In this document: positions 55,258-63,915 of the stretch, one piece after another
How positions within the stretch are numbered: the first letter of the stretch is position 1
How the letters are laid out: each line of letters begins with the position of its first letter
Translations under genes and position numbers: made by a program
Assembly: GCF_900143095.1 (NCBI RefSeq)
Contig: NZ_FRDA01000023.1
Location: 18,450-82,449, forward strand
Origin: Pseudomonas asturiensis
GTDB lineage: Bacteria > Pseudomonadota > Gammaproteobacteria > Pseudomonadales > Pseudomonadaceae
Direction of reading: 5' to 3'
DNA length: 64,000 bases
The notes under the pieces: generated by a model
The model's database searches: none
Told to the model about the DNA's origin: nothing
Seen by the model: only the letters and a program-made list of their open reading frames with translations

Positions 55258-56274
55258 ATGAATTATCGTGTTCTCGGCCAGTCCGGCCTCAAGGTTTCCA
55301 CGTTGACCCTGGGTTCGATGATGTTCGGCGAGCAGACCGCCGCTGAGGAGTCGCTGCGCATCATCGACAAGGCGTGGGATCAGGGGGTCAATTTCATCGA
55401 CACGGCAGATGTCTATAACGCCGGTCGTTCGGAAGAGATCGTAGGGCGGGCCATTGCAGCCAATCGCAGCGACTGGGTGGTGGCGACCAAGCTGGGCTTC
55501 AGCGCGCCCACCACCGTGCCCAACCGCTCGGGCCTTAACCGCAAGCACATTTTCAACGCGATCGAGAACAGCCTGAGGCGGCTGGACACCGATTATGTGG
55601 ATATCTATTACCTGCACAGGGAAGATCACGAGACGCCGCTGGAAGTGACGGTTTCGGCCATCGGCGAGCTGATTCGCCAAGGCAAGATCCGTCATTGGGG
55701 CGTCTCGAACTTTCGCGGTTGGCGGATTGCGGAAATCGTCCACGTCGCGCAGCAGCTCGGGGTGGATAAGCCGGTTGTCAGCCAGCCGCTGTACAACATC
55801 GTCAATCGACAGGCCGAAGTCGAGCAGATCACCTCGGCAGCCTTTTACGGGCTCGGCGTCGTGCCGTTCAGTCCGCTGGCGCGCGGCGTGCTTAGCGGCA
55901 AATACGCACCCGACATCGCACCGGACAGCAGCAGCCGCGCCGGGCGTCAGGACAAGCGCTTGCTGGAGACCGAGTGGCGCGTAGAGTCGTTGCGTATCGC
56001 GCAAAGCATTCAGGCCTACGTGCAGGATAAAGGCGTGGGCATGGTCGAATTCGCCATTGCCTGGGTGCTCAACAATCAGGCAGTCAGCTCGGCCATTGTC
56101 GGCCCCCGTACCGAGCAGCAGTGGGATGGCTACACCAAGGCGATGGCGGTCACGATCACCGCAGAAGACGAGGCGTTCATCGACTCTCTGGTAACGCCTG
56201 GCCATGCTTCGACACCGGGCTTTAATGACGTTCAGCATTTCGTGTCCGGGCGCCTGCCCCGCCAGCAGGCCTGA
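55258..56274 (+). CDS. Aldo/keto reductase
   Basis: A 338-residue NADPH-dependent aldo/keto reductase (AKR). The catalytic tetrad is visible: Asp in DTADVYNAGRSEE, with its Tyr, Lys in VVATKLGF, and His in DIYYLHREDH. C-terminal AIVGPRTEQQWDG is the cofactor-binding part. It is similar to YajO/YghZ-type (AKR11-14) enzymes; the substrate is not known. ATG 55258 has GGAGG nine bases upstream. A strong hairpin follows the gene. Confidence 0.92.
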   Translation: MNYRVLGQSGLKVSTLTLGSMMFGEQTAAEESLRIIDKAWDQGVNFIDTADVYNAGRSEEIVGRAIAANRSDWVVATKLGFSAPTTVPNRSGLNRKHIFNAIENSLRRLDTDYVDIYYLHREDHETPLEVTVSAIGELIRQGKIRHWGVSNFRGWRIAEIVHVAQQLGVDKPVVSQPLYNIVNRQAEVEQITSAAFYGLGVVPFSPLARGVLSGKYAPDIAPDSSSRAGRQDKRLLETEWRVESLRIAQSIQAYVQDKGVGMVEFAIAWVLNNQAVSSAIVGPRTEQQWDGYTKAMAVTITAEDEAFIDSLVTPGHASTPGFNDVQHFVSGRLPRQQA

Positions 56275-56288
56275 AACGATAAGGTTTA

Positions 56289-56324
56289 CAGGGCGAGCGG
56301 AGAAACGCGTTCCAGCTCGCCCTG
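56289..56324 (+). terminator. Hairpin after the aldo/keto reductase gene
   Basis: CAGGGCGAGC (56289-56298) pairs perfectly with GCTCGCCCTG (56315-56324); an inner GGAG/TTCC extension is possible. No T-run follows, so it may stop transcription weakly or protect the mRNA end. Confidence 0.6.
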
Positions 56325-56560
56325 GCATGAGAATTATCGCGGTAAATCGATAGCCATATAAAAGCTCATTCGGTATGTGGGCCGATGAGCGCTAAGATAG
56401 CGTTGACGGGTTCCACGATAATTCACTGAAATGCACTTCATGTACTGCGCTGAAAAAATGAAAGATGTCTCTGCTCTCGCGACGTCCTGGCAAGTCTTGG
56501 CTAGTCTGTTGGCAATCCAGTGGATTATTGGATCCTATCCGGTCAGGTTGGTAGAGAAGT

Positions 56561-57298
56561 ATGGCGATGCGTAAATCAGATAGAGAAGCCTTCCTGCTCT
56601 CGGTATTGGGCAATGAGCAACCCCCGGCGCACCTTGCCAGGGCAGTGATCGAAGAGAAACTGCGTAACGCAATTATCGATGGCAGCCTGCCCAGTGGCAC
56701 TGCGATGCGCCAGCAGGAATTGGCAACGCTGTTCGGCGTGAGCCGGATGCCGGTACGCGAAGCCCTGCGACAACTCGAAGCACAATCGCTGCTGCGTGTC
56801 GAAACGCACAAAGGTGCGGTTGTGGCGCCATTGATCACCGAAGACGCTGTCGATGCCTATGCATTGCGCATCTTGCTGGAGTCAGAAGCCCTGCGCTTGT
56901 CGATTCCCTTATTGACTGAGCAAGACCTGGCGATTTCAAGGGGCTACATCGAGCAGCTCGAAGTCGAGACCGATTACACCCAGATCGGCAGGCTTAACCG
57001 CTTATTCCATATGTCCTTGTACGCCAGAACACCCAGCAAGCGCCTGATGCACCTGGTGGAGGAAGGTTTGAACGAAGAAGAGCGCTTTTTACGTTTCAAT
57101 CTGTCGTCCATGGGGCTGGGTAAACTCTCTCAGGACGACCACTGGGAACTGCTTCGTCTGGCGGAAGAAAAAGCTGTCGAACAGATCGTGGCAGCGCTGC
57201 AGCATCACCTCAATCGCGGCGTTCAGGCCATTACTCAATTCCTGAACAACAAAGCGGCCACCGAGACCCCTCGCACTCGCAAGAAAAGCCCTGCCTGA
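56561..57298 (+). CDS. GntR-family transcriptional regulator (FCD domain)
   Basis: A 245-residue GntR regulator. The winged helix-turn-helix lies at about residues 25-90 (LRNAIIDGSLPSGTAMRQQELATLFGVSRMPVREALRQLE). An all-helical FCD effector-binding domain follows (about 100-230). FCD regulators usually repress catabolic operons and respond to small organic acids. ATG 56561 and ATG 56567 are both possible; AGAGAAG at 56553-56559 fits the second better. It lies upstream of the mgo operon on the same strand, but 795 bases away, so a regulatory link is speculative. Confidence 0.9.
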   Translation: MAMRKSDREAFLLSVLGNEQPPAHLARAVIEEKLRNAIIDGSLPSGTAMRQQELATLFGVSRMPVREALRQLEAQSLLRVETHKGAVVAPLITEDAVDAYALRILLESEALRLSIPLLTEQDLAISRGYIEQLEVETDYTQIGRLNRLFHMSLYARTPSKRLMHLVEEGLNEEERFLRFNLSSMGLGKLSQDDHWELLRLAEEKAVEQIVAALQHHLNRGVQAITQFLNNKAATETPRTRKKSPA

Positions 57299-58093
57299 CC
57301 CCGCCGGCTCGTCGGCTACCTTCCGCACGTCCGGCGAGCGCTGCTTACCGGACTGCCCAGTCCCAAGACCCACCCGCCTCAGGCTGCGCAGACGTTCGGT
57401 CTGACGGCACGTTTTTACGCCTAATTTCCTGAGCCCTCCGGTGGTATGCCACTGGAATCAGGCAAACTCGTTCGTGACCTGGGTGGATCCAACCGGAGGA
57501 TCGACTTTGGTCAGGATTCAATTGCCCTGCTGGCATCGGGCAGTGATCTGTCGATTTGAACGCAATGAAAAGGAGTCAGCGCACCGGGCAGAGAGACATT
57601 GGAATGTCGTTCCGATATCGCTCGCAAAAAATACAAATCTTTTAATTGTTCGGCACAACGGCAACGCTGAACGAGGCATTCGTTCATTATTATTAATTCT
57701 GATCCCTGTCGGTCGGAAGGGTTGCCTACACCCCTATAAAACATGAACCCTCTGTTTTATATAGCAACTTACACCCTGCAAATCAGCCCACTTAAATAAT
57801 ATAAAAAAATAATTGCGCAACTTGTTAATTGTGTTTTAACTTTTCCACACAGCCGACGCAGGGCACTGCACAACCGCGCAGAAGCCGCGTTTTCAAAAGG
57901 CTGTCGGCGAACGCACAGTACGCCGAACCCTAACTTGCAGCGGTACGACAACTGGGGGCGATCTTGAATCCCTTTCCTTAACAGGCTGTTGGCTGCCTGC
58001 AATTAATACGCGTCGACCTCTGTGCGTCAGCGCCGTAAAACGCTGCAACTTTAAATATATCCGCCTGCCTTTTAACGACCAAGGGAACTCGTC
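57299..58093. promoter_or_regulatory. Long mgo upstream region
   Basis: A gene-free region of 795 bases before mgoB. It changes from GC-rich (to about 57600) to AT-rich (57600-57870). It holds a pair of complementary arms, CCTCCGGTGG (57436-57446) and CCAACCGGAGG (57487-57498), and an imperfect inverted repeat CTATAAAACA / TGTTTTATATAG at 57734-57764. The reading frame open at 57441-57746 has no ribosome-binding site and no protein character. The mgo promoter must lie here; I cannot identify a clean GacA box or sigma site. Just before mgoB the leader reads CAAGGGAACTC, a GGA-type ribosome-binding site. Confidence 0.6.
57734..57764. repeat. AT-rich inverted repeat upstream of mgoB
   Basis: CTATAAAACA at 57734-57743 and TGTTTTATATAG at 57753-57764 form an inverted repeat with a two-base asymmetry and a 9-base centre. 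It lies about 330 bases before mgoB and could be an operator for a regulator or a weak hairpin. Confidence 0.5.
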
Positions 58094-58870
58094 ATGCATT
58101 GCCAAAAAACACGACTGGACCACAAGAAACTTGAACTTAGCCGTCACGCCATCTTCGGTGAGATCTGCTCGCTGGAGGTATTAAGACGGTTCATGGAAAC
58201 CCATGTGTTCGCGGTCTGGGACTTCATGTCGCTCACCAAACGCCTGCAGCAGGAGCTGACCTGCACACAACTGCCCTGGCTCCCGCCCAAGGACGCCGCA
58301 GCGGCCAGGTTGATCAACGAAATTGTATTGGGTGAAGAATCGGATGACCGATTGGGACACGGCCATTACAGCCATTTCGAGCTGTATCTGGATGCGATGC
58401 GCGAAATCGGTGCCAGCACATTGCAGATCGAACGTTTCATCGAACTTCAGAAACAGGGCGTGCATTACACAACCGCATTGCAGCGTGTCAACGCAGGTCA
58501 GGCGGCATCGGTGTTCGTGACGCATACCCTCAACACAGCGCTGCACGCCCCGGCTCACAGTGTGGCGGCGGCATTCCTGCATGGCCGCGAGAGCGTCATC
58601 CCGCTGATGTTCCAGAGCATTCTCGATGACTGGGGCATCACGGGCGATCAGGCTCCGACCTTTCGTTACTACCTGGAACGCCACATCGAAGTCGATTCCG
58701 AAGACCACGGACCCGCTGCAGAAAACCTGCTGGCGCGCCTGGTAGCGGGCGATCCTCGGCGTGAAAGCGAGGTGTACGAGGCCGCCATCGCCGCTGTGGA
58801 AAGCAGGGTCCAGCTATGGGACACGCTGCGCACCGCACTGCGCGCGCCATTGATGCAGGTCAGCGCTTAG
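58094..58870 (+). CDS. mgoB: MgoB, haem-oxygenase-like (DUF3050) protein
   Basis: A 258-residue DUF3050 protein of the haem-oxygenase-like fold (HAIFGEICSLEVLRRFMETHVFAVWDFMSLTKRLQ; GHYSHFELYLDAMREIG), equivalent to PvfA. Glu and His residues in these helices may form a non-haem metal site as in the HDO enzymes. mgoB is the first gene of the mgoBCAD operon, which in P. syringae is needed for mangotoxin regulation and makes the diazeniumdiolate signal leudiazen. ATG 58094 has AAGGGA upstream. The gap to mgoC is 63 bases. Confidence 0.93.
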   Translation: MHCQKTRLDHKKLELSRHAIFGEICSLEVLRRFMETHVFAVWDFMSLTKRLQQELTCTQLPWLPPKDAAAARLINEIVLGEESDDRLGHGHYSHFELYLDAMREIGASTLQIERFIELQKQGVHYTTALQRVNAGQAASVFVTHTLNTALHAPAHSVAAAFLHGRESVIPLMFQSILDDWGITGDQAPTFRYYLERHIEVDSEDHGPAAENLLARLVAGDPRRESEVYEAAIAAVESRVQLWDTLRTALRAPLMQVSA

Positions 58871-58933
58871 CACCGGTTGCTCTCAAGGGCTGCTCTCAGG
58901 GATCAGCCCTCAAGCCTCTACAAGGAAGCCATC

Positions 58934-59881
58934 ATGAAAGCAGAAGACTACAGCTCGTTCATCGATGCGTGGGAAGGTCGCGCCACCATTCGCACTCGTC
59001 CACGCCGGATCGTCGAGAACGATGAAAAACTTATCTATCCCCTCAGCCGTCAGCCACTGGTGCTGAGCGAGACCTTTAGCCGTGAATGTTCGCACCTGCG
59101 TGATTACGCCCTGGTGCAGAGCCTCTACAAATTCATCAACGATGTGGTGATCTTCGAAACTGAAATCGTCGACAAGACCGCACGCAGTATCGCCAAGGAC
59201 AACTTTGCGATTCGCTTCCCGTTCGCCTGCCGCTATGACGCGATGACGGTGGTGGTGGATGAGGATTATCACGCGCTGGTCGCAATGGACTTCATGCAGC
59301 AGACCATCGCGCTGACGGGTATCGACCCTATCGAACTGCCCGGCGAAATCGAGCTGAGTCGGGCTATCCCGGCGGCGCTGGCGCTGGCACCGGAACATCT
59401 GCGCAGCGCTGTGGAATTGATCTGCGTGGCCATCGCAGAGAACACAGTGACCAACGATGTGGCAGCCTTTGCCAAGGACGATTCGGTCAAGCAATCGGTC
59501 AAGGGCCTGATGGCTGACCACCTGCTGGACGAAGGTCGGCACTCAGGCTTCTGGTCACGACTGGTGCGCATTTACTGGCACACCGCGAGCAAAGACGACC
59601 GCCAATGCATTGCCGACATCATGCCGGTGTTCATCGCACAGTACCTGACCAGTGACATCCAGCACGGTTTCGATTTCGCCCTGATCGAACATCTGCCCGT
59701 TGCTGAATCCGTCAAACAAGCCCTCAAGGCCGAAACCCTGGCCGTCAGTTTTCCCATCAATCGTCATCACCCGCTGATCGGCAATATCGTGCGCTTTTTC
59801 AAGGCCAGCTCAATGCTGGAAACCCCTTGCGTACAGCGGTCCCTGGCTCAATACCTGCCTGCTCAGGGGATGCTGCAATGA
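58934..59881 (+). CDS. mgoC: MgoC, AurF-like di-iron N-oxygenase
   Basis: A 315-residue p-aminobenzoate N-oxygenase AurF-type enzyme, equivalent to PvfB. Likely di-iron ligands lie in helices containing INDVVIFETEIVD, CVAIAENTVTND and LLDEGRHSGFWS (the E-x-x-x-H pattern). It should oxidise the amino nitrogen of the substrate, which is needed for the N-N-O group of diazeniumdiolates. ATG 58934 is preceded by AAGGAAG; the frame extends back to 58877 but the later start fits the family. The stop overlaps mgoA by 4 bases (ATGA). Confidence 0.93.
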   Translation: MKAEDYSSFIDAWEGRATIRTRPRRIVENDEKLIYPLSRQPLVLSETFSRECSHLRDYALVQSLYKFINDVVIFETEIVDKTARSIAKDNFAIRFPFACRYDAMTVVVDEDYHALVAMDFMQQTIALTGIDPIELPGEIELSRAIPAALALAPEHLRSAVELICVAIAENTVTNDVAAFAKDDSVKQSVKGLMADHLLDEGRHSGFWSRLVRIYWHTASKDDRQCIADIMPVFIAQYLTSDIQHGFDFALIEHLPVAESVKQALKAETLAVSFPINRHHPLIGNIVRFFKASSMLETPCVQRSLAQYLPAQGMLQ

Positions 59882-62800
59882 AACGCCTGGAGATCGTGCT
59901 TCTTGGTCATAGCCTGACCCTGAGCGAACTGAATGCCGAGCTGCAGTCGCATGGCCATGCCGTGCATCACCTGTCCGACCTTGCTGCGCTGCAGTCCTGT
60001 GGTCACGTCTCGATGCTCATCGAAGATGGCAGCCTGGCGTTGAGCAGCGCGCAGTTGAAGGGCTTGGGCGAACCGGCTCTTCTAAGTCTGCGTGTGGGCC
60101 TGGACGCTGTCCCGGAATCTCTGCCGCAGCTGGAACTGTTGTGCTGGCACGGTTCGGCAAAGGCCCAGCGCCTGATCATTCGGCAATGGCTGCCCGTTGA
60201 GTCCTCGGGCAACGGACGAACGCTGCGCGATGACGCCATTGCCGCTTGGGTGGAGATCGTTGCTCTGCAGGTGAGCCGACGTTCCCGGGACGATCATTAC
60301 TTTGTGCATCTGCCAGCGGCACAGCCCGCTCAAAGCGAACGCCAGGAGGGCCTGCGAGCCATTGATGCGCTGCTGTTCGAGCACCAGTTGAACCGCACGC
60401 AGCGGCCTCATCTGTTGCAACGGGCCGAGACGCCGCTTACCCAGCGGCTGGCGACGGCCTTGCAGACCTTCGCCGAGCGGCCGGCCCTGTCGGTTCAGGG
60501 TCAGTCCTGCAGCTATCGCGAACTGGCAATGCACGCTGCCGCGATTCAGCGTCATTTGTTGCCACTGATTGCACAAGCCCACAAGGGCGACGCGCCGCCT
60601 GTGATCGGTCTCTGCCTGCCCAAGTGCACAGCGTTGTATGCCGGGGTGCTCGCGATTCTGGGCTGTGGGGCTGTTTACCTGCCACTCGACCCGGCTCTTC
60701 CACTTCAACGGCAGCAATACATTCTGGAAAACTCGGGGGCGATGCTGCTGTTGCATGACGGCTTGCACCCATTGGCTGCTGCCGAATTCCCCGCGCTTAA
60801 CATCGGCGCGATGCAACTGACGGAAACGGGTCATGTGGCTTCGGTTTTCCCCCCGGACTGTGATGCGCCATGCATGGCGCTTTACACCTCGGGCACGACC
60901 GGCCATCCCAAAGGCGTATTGCTCAGCCAGCGTAACCTCAGCCACTTCACGGCATGGTATGCCGACTATGTGGGTCTGACCGAACACAGTCGAGTGCTGC
61001 AGTTCTCGACCTTGAGTTTTGATTCATCAGTGATCGATATTTTTCCGACCTGGCTCAGCGGTGCTGAACTGGTAGTGCCCGATGAGGATCAGCGACGCGA
61101 CCCGCTGCAACTGGTCAGCGTTTTGAAAGCGGGCCTCACACATGCATTTCTACCGCCCGCGCTGCTGAGCATCCTGCCGCTCGATCAACCGCTGGGGCTT
61201 GAACATGTCGTGACAGGTGGAGACGTCTGTGAGCCTCACGTGATCGCGCAGCTCACTGCACAGTGCCATTTCCACAATTTGTACGGCCCCACCGAAGCCA
61301 CCGTGCTGGTGACGGCCAGCCAGTTCCAGCCGCACAGCAGCAATCGCAATCTGGGAAAACCGATCGCCAACAGCCAGGTCTGGATTCTCGACGAACAACT
61401 GCAGCCTGTGGCGCAACAGACTCAGGGTGAACTGTACATCGTCGGGCCAGGGGTCGGCCTGGGTTATATCAACAACCCTGAACTGACGGCGGAGCGCTAT
61501 GTATGGCTGACGTGCCCGGGCGGTGAACGATTACGGGCCTATCGCACTGGAGACATGGCCAAGTGGACGGAGGACGGCATCGAGCTGTCCGGGCGTCGAG
61601 ACAATCAGGTGAAAATTCGCGGCTTCAGGGTCGAGCCGGAAGAGATCGAGCATTGCCTGCGTGCCAGTCAGTTGTACCGACAGGTCGCAGTGGTCGTCGA
61701 TGCTCACCGGCGCATTCTGGCCTTCGTTGCTCAGCCACATGGGCCTGAATCTGATGACGCGACACTAAGCGCCCTGAAGGCTCATGTGCAGCAGCTGCTG
61801 CCTGACTACATGCACCCGATCGCTTACACAAAGATCGATGCCTTGCCGTCTGCCAGCAACGGCAAGACTGATCGCAAGGCGTTGCTGGAGATACCTGTTG
61901 TTTTCAGCGATCGGCTTTCCCGGCGCCTGCCAGAGACCGAGCGTCAGGAGCAGCTGTTAGCGCTATGGGCCGAACTGCTGGAACTGCCATCAGGCGACAT
62001 CTCGACGGACGAAAGCTTTTTCAATCTGGGCGGTCACTCGATTTTGCTGTCGCGCATGTTGCTCGAGATTCGGGAACGGTTCGGACGCAGTATTCCTATC
62101 AACCGCTTCATCGAAGCACCGACCTTACTGACGCTGGCAGGCCTGATCGACAGCGAAGGCAGCTCAGGCTACACCATCAGTCCACAGGCGCTGCTGGATG
62201 CCCAGCCGGATATCCAGTTGACGACACTGCCTGTCAGCCAACTGGGCGACGTGCACAAAGTGATCGTCACCGGGGCCAACGGGTTTCTGGGTGTGCATAT
62301 CGTACAGGCGCTACTGGACTGGGGTGCGACCGAGATTGCGTGCCTGGTACGTGAATCGTCAGGGCAAAGCGCGCAGGATCGCTTCGAACAATCGCTCGCC
62401 GAGAACAGGCTGGGGCATCTCGACCTGAGTCGGGTAACGGTTTATGCCGCCGATGTCACGCAGCCCTGTCTGGGCTTGAGCGAAGCGGTGTATGAACGAT
62501 TGGACCGGGACTTCGGTGCACTGGTCCATAACGCAGCCAACGTAAACCATGTTCAGGATTACCAGACGCTGGCCAGAGACAACGTTGCACCGGTCTTCGA
62601 ATGCCTGAAGTTGTGTGAGGGACGCAGCAAGAAGGTCTTCAATTTTGTCTCGACCTTGTCAGCCTGCAGCGCTGTCGACAGTGCCGGCACTGTGCTTGAG
62701 CAACCCGCAGCCGCCACTCCGCCGATCTACATCAAGAATGGCTACAACCTCTCCAAATGGGTCGCTGAACGCATCCTGCAACACGCCAGGGATAAAGGTG

Positions 62801-63330
62801 TGTGGGTCAACATTTACCGCCCCGGCAACATCGCATTCAACCGCCATACCGGCGTGTGCCAGCCACAAAAGAACCGCTTGATGCTGATGCTCAAGGGGTC
62901 ACTGCAGCTGGGGCAGGTTCCCGAGTTCGACATCAACTTCGACCTGATGCCGGTGGACTTTCTGGCGCGTTTCATTGGCTTTCATGCCAGCCGCTATCAG
63001 TCCGAACGTGCCGTTTTCAATCTGCATAACCCCGAACCCCTGAGCTGGAACAGCTATGTGGAATCGTTCCGCGAAGCGGGTCGCGAGTTCGAGCTGGTCA
63101 GCGTTACTCACTGGCAGGCCCAGCTTAACCGGGTCGATAGCGATAACGCGTTGTTCGGCGTGCTCGGCTTCTATCTGGACGGTTTTGAAGAGGACATCGG
63201 GGACATCTCGATGATCGAGTACCAGAACACCCTGACTGGCATCCGCCAGATGGGCGAGCAGTACCCGCAGAAAACCCCGGCGCTGTTGCGCAAGGGCTGC
63301 GATTACCTGAAGGAAATCGACTTCATCTGA
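59878..63330 (+). CDS. mgoA: MgoA, nonribosomal peptide synthetase (A-T-R)
   Basis: A 1150-residue single-module NRPS, equivalent to PvfC. The adenylation domain has LYTSGTTGHPKGVLLS (about 335-350), NLYGPTEATV (about 468), YRTGDMAKW (about 554) and NGKTDRKAL (about 660). The carrier domain has FFNLGGHSILLSRM with the pantetheine serine at about 722. The C-terminal reductase (about 795-1150) has the Rossmann motif VTGANGFLGVH and the catalytic YNLSKWVAE region. There is no condensation domain. The product is probably released as a reduced amino aldehyde or alcohol. Known work links MgoA to leudiazen and mangotoxin; leucine specificity is not readable by eye. The first 190 residues lie outside the A domain and are discussed separately. 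Confidence 0.95.
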   Translation: MKRLEIVLLGHSLTLSELNAELQSHGHAVHHLSDLAALQSCGHVSMLIEDGSLALSSAQLKGLGEPALLSLRVGLDAVPESLPQLELLCWHGSAKAQRLIIRQWLPVESSGNGRTLRDDAIAAWVEIVALQVSRRSRDDHYFVHLPAAQPAQSERQEGLRAIDALLFEHQLNRTQRPHLLQRAETPLTQRLATALQTFAERPALSVQGQSCSYRELAMHAAAIQRHLLPLIAQAHKGDAPPVIGLCLPKCTALYAGVLAILGCGAVYLPLDPALPLQRQQYILENSGAMLLLHDGLHPLAAAEFPALNIGAMQLTETGHVASVFPPDCDAPCMALYTSGTTGHPKGVLLSQRNLSHFTAWYADYVGLTEHSRVLQFSTLSFDSSVIDIFPTWLSGAELVVPDEDQRRDPLQLVSVLKAGLTHAFLPPALLSILPLDQPLGLEHVVTGGDVCEPHVIAQLTAQCHFHNLYGPTEATVLVTASQFQPHSSNRNLGKPIANSQVWILDEQLQPVAQQTQGELYIVGPGVGLGYINNPELTAERYVWLTCPGGERLRAYRTGDMAKWTEDGIELSGRRDNQVKIRGFRVEPEEIEHCLRASQLYRQVAVVVDAHRRILAFVAQPHGPESDDATLSALKAHVQQLLPDYMHPIAYTKIDALPSASNGKTDRKALLEIPVVFSDRLSRRLPETERQEQLLALWAELLELPSGDISTDESFFNLGGHSILLSRMLLEIRERFGRSIPINRFIEAPTLLTLAGLIDSEGSSGYTISPQALLDAQPDIQLTTLPVSQLGDVHKVIVTGANGFLGVHIVQALLDWGATEIACLVRESSGQSAQDRFEQSLAENRLGHLDLSRVTVYAADVTQPCLGLSEAVYERLDRDFGALVHNAANVNHVQDYQTLARDNVAPVFECLKLCEGRSKKVFNFVSTLSACSAVDSAGTVLEQPAAATPPIYIKNGYNLSKWVAERILQHARDKGVWVNIYRPGNIAFNRHTGVCQPQKNRLMLMLKGSLQLGQVPEFDINFDLMPVDFLARFIGFHASRYQSERAVFNLHNPEPLSWNSYVESFREAGREFELVSVTHWQAQLNRVDSDNALFGVLGFYLDGFEEDIGDISMIEYQNTLTGIRQMGEQYPQKTPALLRKGCDYLKEIDFI

Positions 63331-63364
63331 GTCGAGTCATCAATCAAGTGCAATGGAGAACGAC

Positions 63365-63844
63365 ATGAAAACAATCCACAACAACCTCAAGCCCGACACG
63401 CTGATCAAGAATCCGACACTGTGCCGTGTTGTCTCGGCAGTGGAGATTCCCAGCGATGCCAACAGCGTCTGGGCAGTCGTCGGCGACTTTGGCGGCTTTC
63501 AGGCCTTTATTCCTGCCCTGGAGAGCACTGAAGTCACGGGTAAAGGTGTTCGCTCGGTACGCAGGAAGCTATTCAAGGACGGTAACGTCGCGATCGAGCA
63601 ACTGAACAGCCGGGATGATCAGGCACTGTACATGACTTGGTCGTTGATCCACACCAGCTTGCCTGTGGGTCAATTGTGGGCTTCGATGACGGTACTGGCC
63701 GTGAGCGAGAATGAGTGTATTGCGACCTGGACGATCATTGCCGAACCTGACCAGGGAGGACCTGAGGCGCTGCCAGCCTTCGAGACGTTTCTACAGGGGT
63801 TTGCAGACAGTGCCATGAGCAATGTACGCAGTCTCTTTGCCTGA
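63365..63844 (+). CDS. mgoD: MgoD, polyketide cyclase/SRPBCC-fold protein
   Basis: A 159-residue START/SRPBCC (polyketide cyclase/dehydrase-like) protein, equivalent to PvfD, with SAVEIPSDANSVWAVVGDFGGFQAFIPALESTEV typical of the fold. It is the last gene of the mgo operon. Its exact step is not known. ATG 63365 follows GGAGAA at 63355-63360; an upstream ATG at 63353 overlaps this site and is less likely. A terminator shared with the rRNA operon follows. Confidence 0.92.
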   Translation: MKTIHNNLKPDTLIKNPTLCRVVSAVEIPSDANSVWAVVGDFGGFQAFIPALESTEVTGKGVRSVRRKLFKDGNVAIEQLNSRDDQALYMTWSLIHTSLPVGQLWASMTVLAVSENECIATWTIIAEPDQGGPEALPAFETFLQGFADSAMSNVRSLFA

Positions 63845-63872
63845 CCTCGACGTTCCATAGCCTGAAAAGACA

Positions 63873-63904
63873 AAACCCCTCACCGCGCTAGCGATGAGGG
63901 GTTT
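63873..63904. terminator. Bidirectional terminator between mgoD and the rRNA operon
   Basis: AAACCCCTCA (63873-63882) pairs with TGAGGGGTTT (63895-63904) over a 12-base loop. Read on minus it is followed by TTTTGTCTTTTC, as expected for the end of an rRNA operon. It also ends the mgo transcript. Confidence 0.9.
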
Positions 63905-63915
63905 CGGAATTGAAT

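Noticed and set aside
57441..57746. Open frame of 101 codons upstream of mgoB
   Set aside because: No ribosome-binding site and no protein-like pattern; it lies in the presumed regulatory region.
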